Shown here piece by piece: positions 54,227-64,000 of a stretch of DNA of 64,000 bases. Under the pieces are notes generated by a model. The model was given only the letters and a program-made list of their open reading frames with translations, was not told where the DNA came from and ran no database searches. The stretch is from assembly GCA_023334545.1 (NCBI GenBank), contig JAADVB010000060.1:1-64000 (forward strand), given 5' to 3'. The position numbers and the translations under genes were made by a program. The number at the start of each line of letters is the position of its first letter. The stretch's first letter is position 1. The DNA comes from Salisapilia sapeloensis. Taxonomy: Eukaryota > Oomycota > Peronosporomycetes > Peronosporales > Salisapiliaceae.

Positions 54227-57217
54227 TTATCGCTTCGTAGCTTGGTTCACATCGACATTGGTCAGTCGAACGCATCCAAGCGCACGTTCTGGTAATTCAT
54301 CTCGTTCCTGCGCTTCAATGACAAAAGCCAAGTCGATCACGAGCTCTGGTGCTTGGCCTAAGAGGATTTTCACTAGTGCCGAAGCAACGACGGAGCTCCC
54401 AATGTCATAGTCAATCTCCAAGTATTTGTCTCCTCGATAGCATTTCATGTCGACTTTCGTGCCGAGGATTGCCGGTGTCGATCCGACGCCGTGCTGTGTG
54501 CGCCACGTGCCCTCGACGACTCTCGGTATCAATTTAAGTCGCTTCCGACGCATTTCGTCACTGTCTCCACGCAAAAATTCATCACAGAGTGCACCAAAGC
54601 CATCTAACTTTTTCCCTTCGTTCTCGGCACGTGCAAAGTAGATGACAAGTGATCGACAAGGTGGTCCAGGAAGCATAAAGTTGACGATGAAGAGAAACGG
54701 GAGCTGGGAGTTGGATGATATCGACGATGTACCGACATGTTGGACTCGATCTCTACTTGCATACAACTCGACACCGATTAAACGCATCGCTTGTGGAGCC
54801 GATGCACGTTTAATGGATGTAGAAAGGTACTGAGCTCCTCGTACGAAGAAAGTCGATGCATCTGGTTCGCTCCAAAAGTGGGTTGGAAGCGGATGTGATA
54901 GATTCGGACCATGTTCGTATGGCTCTAGGATCGGAACGGGGATCTCCGACACAATGAGTTGACTGCGAGGTGACATCTGAGGGGCGACATTCGACGTCAC
55001 ATCCGGCGTCTTTCCTTTCTCGATAAACGTACTGCATGCGACACCTCCATCATATCCATTCAGCGCCGAGATCATTTCCAACACACGAGCTCCGTACGCA
55101 TGTACAAAGTACCAATATCGAGCAACAGTCGAGTCCAGCCATCCATTCGGATTCAACTGTAACGTGAGTGTGACCCATGCATCCGCCGTGTCTTCATCGG
55201 AATCGACTCGAGGCGAGATGATGAAACCTCCTCCGAGCATACTAGCACGAACGGTATCTTCATTCGGCCGTGGACAGTCTTTATGAGTCGTCGACTGGAA
55301 GCAGACAAAGTAGGATCCGTCCTCTTCCTTTCGCCAGTATCGAAGAAGACACAAGTCACGCGATTCAGCCTCGATCGGCCAGAGAGATATCGGTGATAGC
55401 TGCATGTGGAGCACATCACTATGATCCTTTACATCCTGCTCGACGACGGATGTACTAGCAATGATATGATTATTGCGGTAGAACCGACTCTCTGTGTCCA
55501 TGATCAAATCTAAAATATCTTTCGGCGACATCTGCACGCGCTGTCTTGTGCGTAAAGCAGGTGGAGGCCCGGCTTTCCATCCTCTATGCTGCTGCGTCCG
55601 CTCTACTTCTACTCGAAGCTGGAACGAATGATCATATAACGTCCAGTATGTTTCCTGAGAGAAAGTTGCTGATGTCCGGAACGTTTTTACGATCGATCGT
55701 GGTGCATTCCCAAACGACCCCGTACGCGGTCGGGATATCTCGGACATCTCCGATGCATCCATGCTGCCCGCGTGGATAGTAGCACTTCGCATGAGGCGAG
55801 AGACTTCAAGCTCAGCTCGTTCCGCCGCGGCGTCACTGATTAAATCATGGTCATGGTCCATGTACCAGCTCAAGTACCGCTTCCACTGCTCTTCCGCCTG
55901 GAGGATGCACTCCAAAATACTGTTTCGCCACCACTCGGCAATCTCGAGCGACTCGGCTGCAAGTGCGATGGGACCACGGTTCCGGTGCTGGACGATGATG
56001 GCTCCAGCACCAGCAGCACTCGCAGCGGCGGCAGCGCTCATTCCCATGCCCATCATACCGATACCGACGCCAGCTAAGCCTCCAGTCAGCACAACTGCCG
56101 TTGCAGCAGTGGCAGCCGCAGCCGCAGCTGCAGCTCGATTCCGGAAGCGTCGTGATCGACGACGTTTGTTCGATAGAGGTTGTCCATGCTGCATATCACC
56201 TTCAACATCCCCGTTGGGATCTGGAGAAGAGGGTGTGGAGTCCATGAAGCTGTTATTGCCACGATTGGTGGTGGTAGATGGCGAGCCAAGCGGTTCGTTC
56301 ACTGCATTCTGAGCGTTACGAGATGCTTCTTCGATCTCTTCTGCCGTCACGTGCGTTAAATGACGGATACGGAACGTGTACAGACGCTTTGCCTCAATCT
56401 TACTGGAAGAAACACGTACGTCATCGACAGTAGTGCCAGGTCCAAGTACGAACCAGCCACGCGGATCGCGATCTCCCTTTCGTCGAAAGTAACACAAGTA
56501 GTGCGTGCCGTCTGCCGTCGTTCGAATCATAAAGTACCGTTCTCGCCATAGATTGACGTGCTGACCCTTTTTGCGCAGCCATCCTTCCATCCGTATCTCT
56601 TCAGAAGACGATGGCACTCTGTTGAGACTGACGCCGGAGAGTCCAAGTGGAGGTGCTCGCATTGGCATGGAGCCACTTGATAATGGAGGTTGGTCCGGCA
56701 TCGGCTGAGATGCGAACTGGATGAGCTGTCGATCTCGTTCTTGGCAGATTTCATTCACAAACTGCACTAGACGAGGTTTCATGACTTCCTTCACTAGGCT
56801 ATCTTCTAGCATACGAGGTCGAGGTTGATTGTACGACGAACGAGAGTCTCTGTCTTCTTCATCAAGACTAATAGAGCGTTCACCATCTACAATCTCCTCA
56901 TCCAGTTGTGAAAGGGACGATCCACTCCGCTCTTCTCGTCGCTTAGCTGAGAATGCGTTCATCAATTCATCATAAAAGGCATTGCAGCGTTCGACAAAAG
57001 CTGGTTCTTGATGTATATTCGGTCGCTGGGCCTGAATTTGCGGTGCAGAGGCATAGACACTCAGACAGAGCTTCTGGAGTGCATTCAGGACGACACGCTT
57101 GCCATTTTCTCGACTAGCATAGCTCGCGGTGATGTAGTCGGACATGATGACCTCAAGCAGCATGCTCAGTCTGTCTGCATCGAGCAAGGCATCAGGAACA
57201 CTGCCTCCTGGTGCCAT
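54227..57217 (-). CDS. EDR2-like protein: PH domain, START-like domain and EDR2 C-terminal domain
   Basis: 996 residues from ATG 57217. Residues 1-190 are acidic/helical. A PH domain lies at about 202-290 (MEGWLRKKG, NLWRERYFMIR). A long Ala/Gly/Met-rich hydrophobic insert follows at about 362-420. A START-like lipid-binding region is at about 505-740, and the EDR2 C-terminal domain (DUF1336) at about 766-992 has the family segments FIVNFMLPGP, DEFLRGD, KLIPRVVEGTW and YLEIDYDIGSS. Plant EDR2 acts at membranes as a negative regulator of cell death and binds phosphoinositide through its PH domain. The same order here suggests lipid sensing or transfer at a membrane. The Ala/Gly insert is unusual and could be a membrane hairpin. 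No introns needed. Confidence 0.85.
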   Translation of the reverse strand: MAPGGSVPDALLDADRLSMLLEVIMSDYITASYASRENGKRVVLNALQKLCLSVYASAPQIQAQRPNIHQEPAFVERCNAFYDELMNAFSAKRREERSGSSLSQLDEEIVDGERSISLDEEDRDSRSSYNQPRPRMLEDSLVKEVMKPRLVQFVNEICQERDRQLIQFASQPMPDQPPLSSGSMPMRAPPLGLSGVSLNRVPSSSEEIRMEGWLRKKGQHVNLWRERYFMIRTTADGTHYLCYFRRKGDRDPRGWFVLGPGTTVDDVRVSSSKIEAKRLYTFRIRHLTHVTAEEIEEASRNAQNAVNEPLGSPSTTTNRGNNSFMDSTPSSPDPNGDVEGDMQHGQPLSNKRRRSRRFRNRAAAAAAAATAATAVVLTGGLAGVGIGMMGMGMSAAAAASAAGAGAIIVQHRNRGPIALAAESLEIAEWWRNSILECILQAEEQWKRYLSWYMDHDHDLISDAAAERAELEVSRLMRSATIHAGSMDASEMSEISRPRTGSFGNAPRSIVKTFRTSATFSQETYWTLYDHSFQLRVEVERTQQHRGWKAGPPPALRTRQRVQMSPKDILDLIMDTESRFYRNNHIIASTSVVEQDVKDHSDVLHMQLSPISLWPIEAESRDLCLLRYWRKEEDGSYFVCFQSTTHKDCPRPNEDTVRASMLGGGFIISPRVDSDEDTADAWVTLTLQLNPNGWLDSTVARYWYFVHAYGARVLEMISALNGYDGGVACSTFIEKGKTPDVTSNVAPQMSPRSQLIVSEIPVPILEPYEHGPNLSHPLPTHFWSEPDASTFFVRGAQYLSTSIKRASAPQAMRLIGVELYASRDRVQHVGTSSISSNSQLPFLFIVNFMLPGPPCRSLVIYFARAENEGKKLDGFGALCDEFLRGDSDEMRRKRLKLIPRVVEGTWRTQHGVGSTPAILGTKVDMKCYRGDKYLEIDYDIGSSVVASALVKILLGQAPELVIDLAFVIEAQERDELPERALGCVRLTNVDVNQATKR

Positions 57218-58700
57218 CTTCCCTCCCGTCAGCTCCTTTTCGCTAATCAAATGAAGGGGATGTGCCAGAAGGAGGCTGGATTAGTTTTAGTGTGTGAATC
57301 GTACATAGTGATGACGCTCCAAGTTTCCTCTTCCTCGTTATGCTGTCTCTATCCATGCTGATCCATGCAAACGGAAACCGTTGTTTTATCGTATAATGCC
57401 TATGCTATGAGGCTCCGGAGTAGTGTTTACATGTATGACTAGGCTTCTTGGGTTGCTTTATGTTGTGTAGCTTCCTGCATCGGTTGGAGATCATGCGTAT
57501 GCACCTCGAGCGTGTACCATGAAATGCTGATGTCTCACTACCAGACGTTCATCTTGTATCCAATGGTGGTACGATGCAACGCATCTAGGCCGCAAGAAGG
57601 ATTCTCTTTGTCTCGTGAAGATGTTTTAAAAAGTGGTAACCTTGTCATTGACATTCGTATCCTCTCATGTAGCTTGCGGTGCTTCAAACGCAACTTTATT
57701 TATTCCTGTGGAATGAGCAAGCACACTCTACGAAAACTGCGACAAGAAATGCGCATAAATCGCTCCCGTAAACATCTATCAGAATACTGTTCAGTCATCT
57801 TGCATGAGTCAAAGCAAATCCACTGGTGGTGCGATTCTTGATACTTACTGAGTACCTTCAGACCGCGGGTGGAGCATGAAACTTTTGCTTGGAACTGGCA
57901 CGAATCATTAGGCTCGTATTCCTAATGCCTTGAATGAAGACAAGCAAACATTTACATTGAGGACTGGTAGATGCATTTGGTAATGCATGAAGCTCTCTTG
58001 TCGAGGTTTCACAAGCACAAACCTATTGTTTTGTTTCAATTACCTCCGCCTAGACTCTGTATCTACGGAGCCTACTCTGATGAACATCACTTGTGCATTG
58101 ATGTAGTGAAAGCTCATATTTCGTACAGTTTAGAAATGGTATTCAGATTGATATTCATGGCTTTTCATCAGTGACTATTACACTAAACGAGCGAATAAAT
58201 AAAAGGTGTAATTGCGTTGATCCTAATCGTGGTTCTCAGACGTAGAATAGGAAATGACAATAGCAATCAAAGGTTCATCTACTTCCAAATTCCTATATCC
58301 ATCTCTGTAGATCGCACAAGCTAGCCTTTACAAGCACTAATGGGTCGACAAGCAAGCATGAAGTATCGTCAGTCGCTCGACATCGATGCACCTCAGTTTC
58401 ATACCAAACCATTCGATAGTCTTCAAGTCATCGTTCTTGGTCTTCTCGTCACTTCCAAGGTCTCTAAACTTTTCTACAAAAATGCGAATACATCTTGATC
58501 TTAGATATCTCCATTTATGCCCAGTTCCCCATAACCTTTTGCTCCTTATGCCATTCCTACTTTCATTAGTGAGAGATCGTGTCGGTGGTAGTTGCCTGAG
58601 CGAACAACTGTTGGGAGTGCCGATTGGTCGAGTCAGTTAGTAACCGAATACGTTCCATCCAACTTGAGCATTTACACGGTCGTGCGTGGCGGATTCAAAT
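57218..58700. other. Intergenic, possible relic, no supported gene
   Basis: About 1.5 kb between divergent starts of the EDR2-like and BT1 transporter genes. An open frame at 57512-57841 has a basic, helix-like end but no recognised motif and a weak context. The rest is AT-rich with stops in every frame. It must hold both promoters. Confidence 0.4.
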
Positions 58701-60452
58701 ATGCACGAGTGGTCTCCTGTACAGAATTTGACGATACTGGAGGCTAGTGGGAGCTCTAGAAGTAGCTTCGAGAGCGAAGAGGTTCCGTACAAGCATTCGG
58801 ATGCACCGTCGACGAACGTTGTCCATAAAGCTGATTACAAGGACGAAGAGCTCTTCGGACCAAGACTGTCGTCTCCTGATGCAAATGGCAATGGGAAAGC
58901 AAGCGTCTGGAAAAGGTACTTGTTCGATCGCAAGCCACTGGGCATACTAGTGAATTACGCAGCCATCGGCCTCTTCGTTGGCTTCTTCCAAGCTATCTAC
59001 TATCCGTATTTGAAAATATTTTTGAACATGTCTGAGACGGAAGCGGATGCCGCTGAAACTTGGATGGCACTACCGTGGCATCTAAAGTTCTTCTTTGCAC
59101 TCCTCACGGATCTCTTTCCCATACGTTACTATCGTCGAAGACCATATATCATCGCTGGATGGAGTCTCTGCTTGCTCTACGCGATCATCATGGCTGCGCT
59201 TCCGGCGCCAAGTCCATACTACAGCAATGGAGCTGTCATGAATGGGAACAGTGCAGATGCAGGACGAGGATACATTAGTCTTTTCGTGCTAACACGCTTC
59301 GCGTTAGTTGTCATTCAAGTAGCTGTGGATGGACAGCTCGTTTCATTCCACTGGAAGCAAGAACAGAGTTTGGATCGAAATAAGGTTCTCTTCTTCGGTG
59401 ACTTGACTGTGGCAGCTTATTGCCTCAATTACGCATGCCAGGCACTCTCGAGTTTCTTGGTCGCGTTCCTTTGTAGTAGTGAGGCGTATGGTGGAGACTT
59501 TGGATGGGGAGCATCCATCAGTGCGATGATGACGATCCCACTCATCGCTGGAATTGCTGCTATATCGCTGTCTTGGTTCTTCGTAACGGAAGACCAAATG
59601 GATGCATCGGATGGTAGCCGCGTCTCACGACTGCAGGCCTTACGTCATGATAGAGCAGTGTGGCAAGTAGCTGCCTATGCCTTTTTGTCAAGGCTCTGCT
59701 TTCTTTACTATGCAAGTACAGCAAAAGCGATTTATGAATTCTGGGCTCCCGTCGGCCAGTTGGTCAATGGTGTCTTTGACTTTATCAACAATATCGTCTA
59801 TGCAGTTGCTGGTTTGTTCATGCTCCGACTATTATCAACGTCATTTTCATGGAGGAAGATGGTTCTAATAGCGTTGACTGGTTCGCTCGTCTTCACAGTA
59901 TTCCCACCACTTTTTACTGTCTACGGAGTCGTTCGGAACGAATGGTTCTCGCTCATTTGGGAGCAGTGCGCTGCCTTGTTTGAAGCAATCGGATACTACA
60001 TTGTCCTCGTTTCAGCTATCAGTGCCTCAGACGTCGAACGTGGACTTGAATCGACATCCTTCAATGCCGTCTTGACCGCTGCAAACATCGCACTACCGTT
60101 TGCTGTGTCGTTATCTCAGAGCATTGGTGCTCACTTCGATGTGTACGACACAGACTACGAAGCAGATACATCCGAATCACACTCTAAAGTGCTCATGTGC
60201 TTTATTATCGTAGTAGTCGTGAGAGTACTACATGTTCCAATGTTACTTGCGCTACCAAAGGATGGATTCGATGGCATCCAGGATATGAAGTTCAATGTGG
60301 AAGGCTCCGAGCAGAGTGTTTATCAAATGTGGAAACGCAGATGCGTTCTAATCGTTCTAGGCTTTGCTGTCTTCTGGGCGATATTGACGACATGTCTTGC
60401 AGCAACACAAAACACATCGTGCTTGACGGTTGCTGGAGGAGAAGGCTGCTAA
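58701..60452 (+). CDS. BT1/FBT-family (folate-biopterin-type) membrane transporter
   Basis: 583 residues from ATG 58701; the frame extends five codons upstream to a GTG. After a Ser-rich cytosolic head of about 70 residues come about 12 membrane spans of major-facilitator type. Features of the BT1 family are the first-span region (IGLFVGFFQAIYYPYLKIFLN), the loop after span 2 (LPWHLKFFFALLTDLFPI) with the family's conserved Lys/Asp, and RRRPYIIAGW. Oomycetes have an expanded BT1 family; members in protists carry folate, biopterin or S-adenosylmethionine. The substrate here is not predictable. The C-terminus ends with a lumenal/outer Cys-containing tail. It converges on dihydroxyacetone kinase, with 186 bp between stops. 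Confidence 0.85.
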   Translation: MHEWSPVQNLTILEASGSSRSSFESEEVPYKHSDAPSTNVVHKADYKDEELFGPRLSSPDANGNGKASVWKRYLFDRKPLGILVNYAAIGLFVGFFQAIYYPYLKIFLNMSETEADAAETWMALPWHLKFFFALLTDLFPIRYYRRRPYIIAGWSLCLLYAIIMAALPAPSPYYSNGAVMNGNSADAGRGYISLFVLTRFALVVIQVAVDGQLVSFHWKQEQSLDRNKVLFFGDLTVAAYCLNYACQALSSFLVAFLCSSEAYGGDFGWGASISAMMTIPLIAGIAAISLSWFFVTEDQMDASDGSRVSRLQALRHDRAVWQVAAYAFLSRLCFLYYASTAKAIYEFWAPVGQLVNGVFDFINNIVYAVAGLFMLRLLSTSFSWRKMVLIALTGSLVFTVFPPLFTVYGVVRNEWFSLIWEQCAALFEAIGYYIVLVSAISASDVERGLESTSFNAVLTAANIALPFAVSLSQSIGAHFDVYDTDYEADTSESHSKVLMCFIIVVVVRVLHVPMLLALPKDGFDGIQDMKFNVEGSEQSVYQMWKRRCVLIVLGFAVFWAILTTCLAATQNTSCLTVAGGEGC

Positions 60453-60638
60453 GCCACGTCTGCCCAATGCGTACTTGTTATCAATATATGTTTGTTGTCC
60501 ATACATCTCGCTCTTATGTCATGTAAACTCTCGTCATATTGCTATCACTATCACTATGTCACAAGAAACGTTGAAAGTCATCTAACAAAGAAACATTCTT
60601 CATTGTCCATGTTATCGCCTCTGACATAGCATCGACAA

Positions 60639-62387
60639 TCACTGCAATTGCTTGGCAACGGCCGAAATCCAGCATGCTGCTGCCTTTGCACCAGGATCAG
60701 GCACATCCTTGCCATGGTCTTCTCCAACGTATCCGGATCGTCCAAATGCTTTTGTCGTCGAAATATCTTTTGTCTTTTCAGCACCTTCTTCAGCTGCCTT
60801 TGCTGCAGCATTCGCCATCTCTGCTCCATTCGAACCATTAAAGACCGCTCTTCCTGCAGGTAAAAGCGCATCCAGCATCGTTCGAGAGCCTTCGCTCGCA
60901 CCACCGTACCTCTTGATAGCGTCGGTACCAGCCTGGAAGCAGTTAGCCCAGGCTTGCGCATCTGCTTTGCCACCTTGCTCGATCGCGCCAGCAGCCGTTG
61001 TGAAGAAGATGTTGTACAGAACGCCCGAGGTACCTCCAGCGCTCTTCCCGAGTGATACAGCAATGGCACGTAGTGTATCGGCAGGGTCATTAAGTGGGTA
61101 GTGATCCGCCATATCGCTCTGGATCATTTGCGCAGCCTCCTTGAAGGTCGTGCCGCAGTCACCATCGCCGACCTTGTAGTCCCAAGCCGTCAGATCCGGT
61201 TCCGCCTTGATCAATGCTTCGCATGCACTACTTATACACTTTTCCAACAAGGAGCCTGTTTCACTTAGTTGGGACGGACGAGAGAACGCCTTCGTGCTGG
61301 TCTTCGAAGCGCCACCTGCTTCGAGGATATATTCTTCCTCGGTACGTTGTGGGGCAGCGACGTAGTTCCATCCAGGCGCACTGGCCGGGTGGTCAAGGTG
61401 TCCCAATAGCTTCTGGTCACCATCCGAGTGCCAGACAGTAAGCGAGAATCCAGCCATGTCCAAGGAAGTCATGTACGCCCCAACGAGCACACGTTCGACG
61501 ATGACGCCTTGCTTCTCTAGTGCTTGGACAGCGTACTTGGCAACAACGTAAAGCTCCATATTGGTAGTCGAGCCGAGGTTATTGATCATGAGCACACATT
61601 TATCTCCTTTCGTCACTTGCACGTGCACAGGAGACTGGTTGTCGAGGATCTTGTTGATAATGCGCTGCGTGAGGGCAGGTACTTGCTCCATTTCTGCCTT
61701 TTCCATGCCAGGTTCTCCGTGGATGCCGAGTCCAAGCTCCATCTCGTTGTCTCCGAAATCTCGAGACTGATCGTCTTGCCCAGGCAGTGTGCAAGGCTTG
61801 ATGGCTACGCCCATGGTGCCTAGCGTCTCCGGCTTGGTAACCTTTTCCAGCATCGCGATAATCTCTTCAAGTGATGCACCTTGGTGGGCAGCTGCCCCAG
61901 CCAGTTTGTGGGCAAAGACGGTCCCACTGAGTCCACGGCGACCGGCGTTGGCGTTCACCACGGCGACATCTTCCCCGACAATGATCATATCGACCTTGTA
62001 CCCCTCCGCTTTGGCTTCTTCAACGGCGAGACCAAAGTTGAGTCGATCACCCGTGTAGTTCTTGACGATTACTACCGTTCCGTGTGGTCCAGCAACCTTA
62101 CGGATCGCAGCGAGGACTTGCTGCGTCGATGGTGACGCGAAGACGCCACCACAAACAGCAGCCGTGAGCATACCAGAGCCGACGTATCCGGCGTGAGCCG
62201 GTTCATGCCCTGATCCACCTCCCGATACCAGCGTAACTTGCTGCTGCTTAATACTTTCAAAGTCGCGATGCACCACGACGCGTTCGTCTCGAAGTAGCGC
62301 AAGATGCGGATGTGCTCGGACCATGCCTTCGAGCATTTCATCGACAATGCCTTGTCCGTCCGTCACGAGCTGCTTTGCTTTCACCAT
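60639..62387 (-). CDS. DAK1: Dihydroxyacetone kinase (ATP-dependent, Dak1-Dak2)
   Basis: 582 residues from ATG 62387, full length for the eukaryotic single-chain enzyme. The DhaK (Dak1) domain at about 1-335 has the GGGSGHEPAHAGYVG substrate loop, VVIVKNYTGDRLNFG and a GIHGEPG segment holding the His expected to bind dihydroxyacetone covalently. A linker leads to the DhaL (Dak2) domain at about 385-580 with the ATP/Mg site DGDCG, SAGGTSGVLY, and a GSRTMLDAL end. It phosphorylates dihydroxyacetone (and in some species glyceraldehyde or FAD-related substrates) in the cytosol, feeding glycerol and triose metabolism. No introns. Nothing looks damaged. Confidence 0.96.
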   Translation of the reverse strand: MVKAKQLVTDGQGIVDEMLEGMVRAHPHLALLRDERVVVHRDFESIKQQQVTLVSGGGSGHEPAHAGYVGSGMLTAAVCGGVFASPSTQQVLAAIRKVAGPHGTVVIVKNYTGDRLNFGLAVEEAKAEGYKVDMIIVGEDVAVVNANAGRRGLSGTVFAHKLAGAAAHQGASLEEIIAMLEKVTKPETLGTMGVAIKPCTLPGQDDQSRDFGDNEMELGLGIHGEPGMEKAEMEQVPALTQRIINKILDNQSPVHVQVTKGDKCVLMINNLGSTTNMELYVVAKYAVQALEKQGVIVERVLVGAYMTSLDMAGFSLTVWHSDGDQKLLGHLDHPASAPGWNYVAAPQRTEEEYILEAGGASKTSTKAFSRPSQLSETGSLLEKCISSACEALIKAEPDLTAWDYKVGDGDCGTTFKEAAQMIQSDMADHYPLNDPADTLRAIAVSLGKSAGGTSGVLYNIFFTTAAGAIEQGGKADAQAWANCFQAGTDAIKRYGGASEGSRTMLDALLPAGRAVFNGSNGAEMANAAAKAAEEGAEKTKDISTTKAFGRSGYVGEDHGKDVPDPGAKAAACWISAVAKQLQ

Positions 62388-62760
62388 CGTATCTTCGTAC
62401 GGTACAGATCGGATGTACGTCCTCGCGTGCGAATTGAAGAATGTCCAAGGATGCTCCTTGAAGTCGCATGATGTCTTTTTTCTAGACCAATATTTAATAT
62501 GCTCACGGACTGTTTCTAGAGAGAAACCTTATTCTCTCTGCTCTCTCTTCTCTCTACTTAATGATGACGTGGACATAAAGTAGTGGGTACATGCAAAGGC
62601 AAGATACATGGTGTATCGGGCTAGATCGACCATAATAATGTCGTTTCAGGCATGGATATTTCAACAGGGGTGTTACACATCAAGATGGGATGTGCTTGCA
62701 GTCGAGACAGGATTCAAACGTGGCAATCGACCGGACGCTGAATAGTTTTGCAAGGGGCAA
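62388..62760. promoter_or_regulatory. Divergent promoter region of DAK and ArfGAP
   Basis: 373 bp between opposed starts. A CT-rich run (about 62515-62560) lies 130-170 bp upstream of the kinase start. No other motif is recognised. Confidence 0.4.

Positions 62761-64000
<1,240 letters not shown>

Overview
The window looks like nuclear DNA of an oomycete, most likely Peronosporales (the Phytophthora / downy mildew group); I cannot name a species. The reasons are: oomycete-style intracellular and receptor-like kinases with an HRDLKSLN catalytic loop; an oomycete-type ankyrin-repeat gene relic; a 1,3-beta-glucan synthase fused to a sugar-transporter-like domain; a plant/oomycete-style EDR2-like PH/START protein; and many very short GT-AG introns. 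Of the 23 introns I could place, 19 are 50-62 nt and most donors begin GTAC. Genes are packed tightly: several 3' or 5' ends lie 17-180 bp apart.

Layout, left to right. 1-5.6 kb (all minus): the start of a membrane protein, a four-module cyclic-nucleotide-binding protein and a receptor-like TKL kinase. 6.2-12.1 kb: eIF3b (+), a HAD-like protein (+), a tail-anchored protein (-), a small VOC/glyoxalase-fold protein (+) and a PHD-sirtuin-ZZ fusion (-). 12.6-16.7 kb: a secreted, GPI-type 2OG-dioxygenase-like protein (+) and a broken ankyrin gene. 17.2-23.2 kb: C-5 sterol desaturase (-), WRAP53/TCAB1 (+), RBMX2/IST3 (-), a SET-MYND methyltransferase-like protein (-) and an unknown protein (+). 23.4-29.4 kb: a CBP/p300 histone acetyltransferase (-). 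29.4-31.6 kb: an AT-rich gene desert. 31.6-38.8 kb: a Tim17-family protein and a giant repeated EF-hand protein (both +). 39-51.9 kb (all minus): a cysteine-rich membrane protein, the glucan synthase-transporter fusion and SF3B1. 52.3-64 kb: an uncertain ORF pair, a Ser-rich unknown protein (+), an EDR2-like protein (-), a BT1-family transporter (+), dihydroxyacetone kinase (-) and an ArfGAP cut by the right edge (+).

Most genes are core eukaryotic functions (translation, splicing, chromatin, lipid, vesicle and carbon metabolism) with no operon-like logic. The chromatin genes (sirtuin fusion, SET-MYND, CBP) and RNA genes (eIF3b, RBMX2, WRAP53, SF3B1) are neighbours, but nothing in the sequence shows that they are co-regulated. 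The least ordinary objects are the fusion architectures (PHD-SIR2-ZZ; glucan synthase-MFS), the six-module EF-hand protein, the Met/His-repeat 2OG-like surface protein and the EDR2-like protein with a long Ala/Gly hydrophobic insert. I saw no CRISPR, rRNA, tRNA, intact transposon or RXLR/CRN-type effector. Exon coordinates given below were derived by hand from reading frame, GT-AG borders and protein-family fit. Several apparent starts in the raw frames are TTG or GTG, so I moved them to the next ATG.
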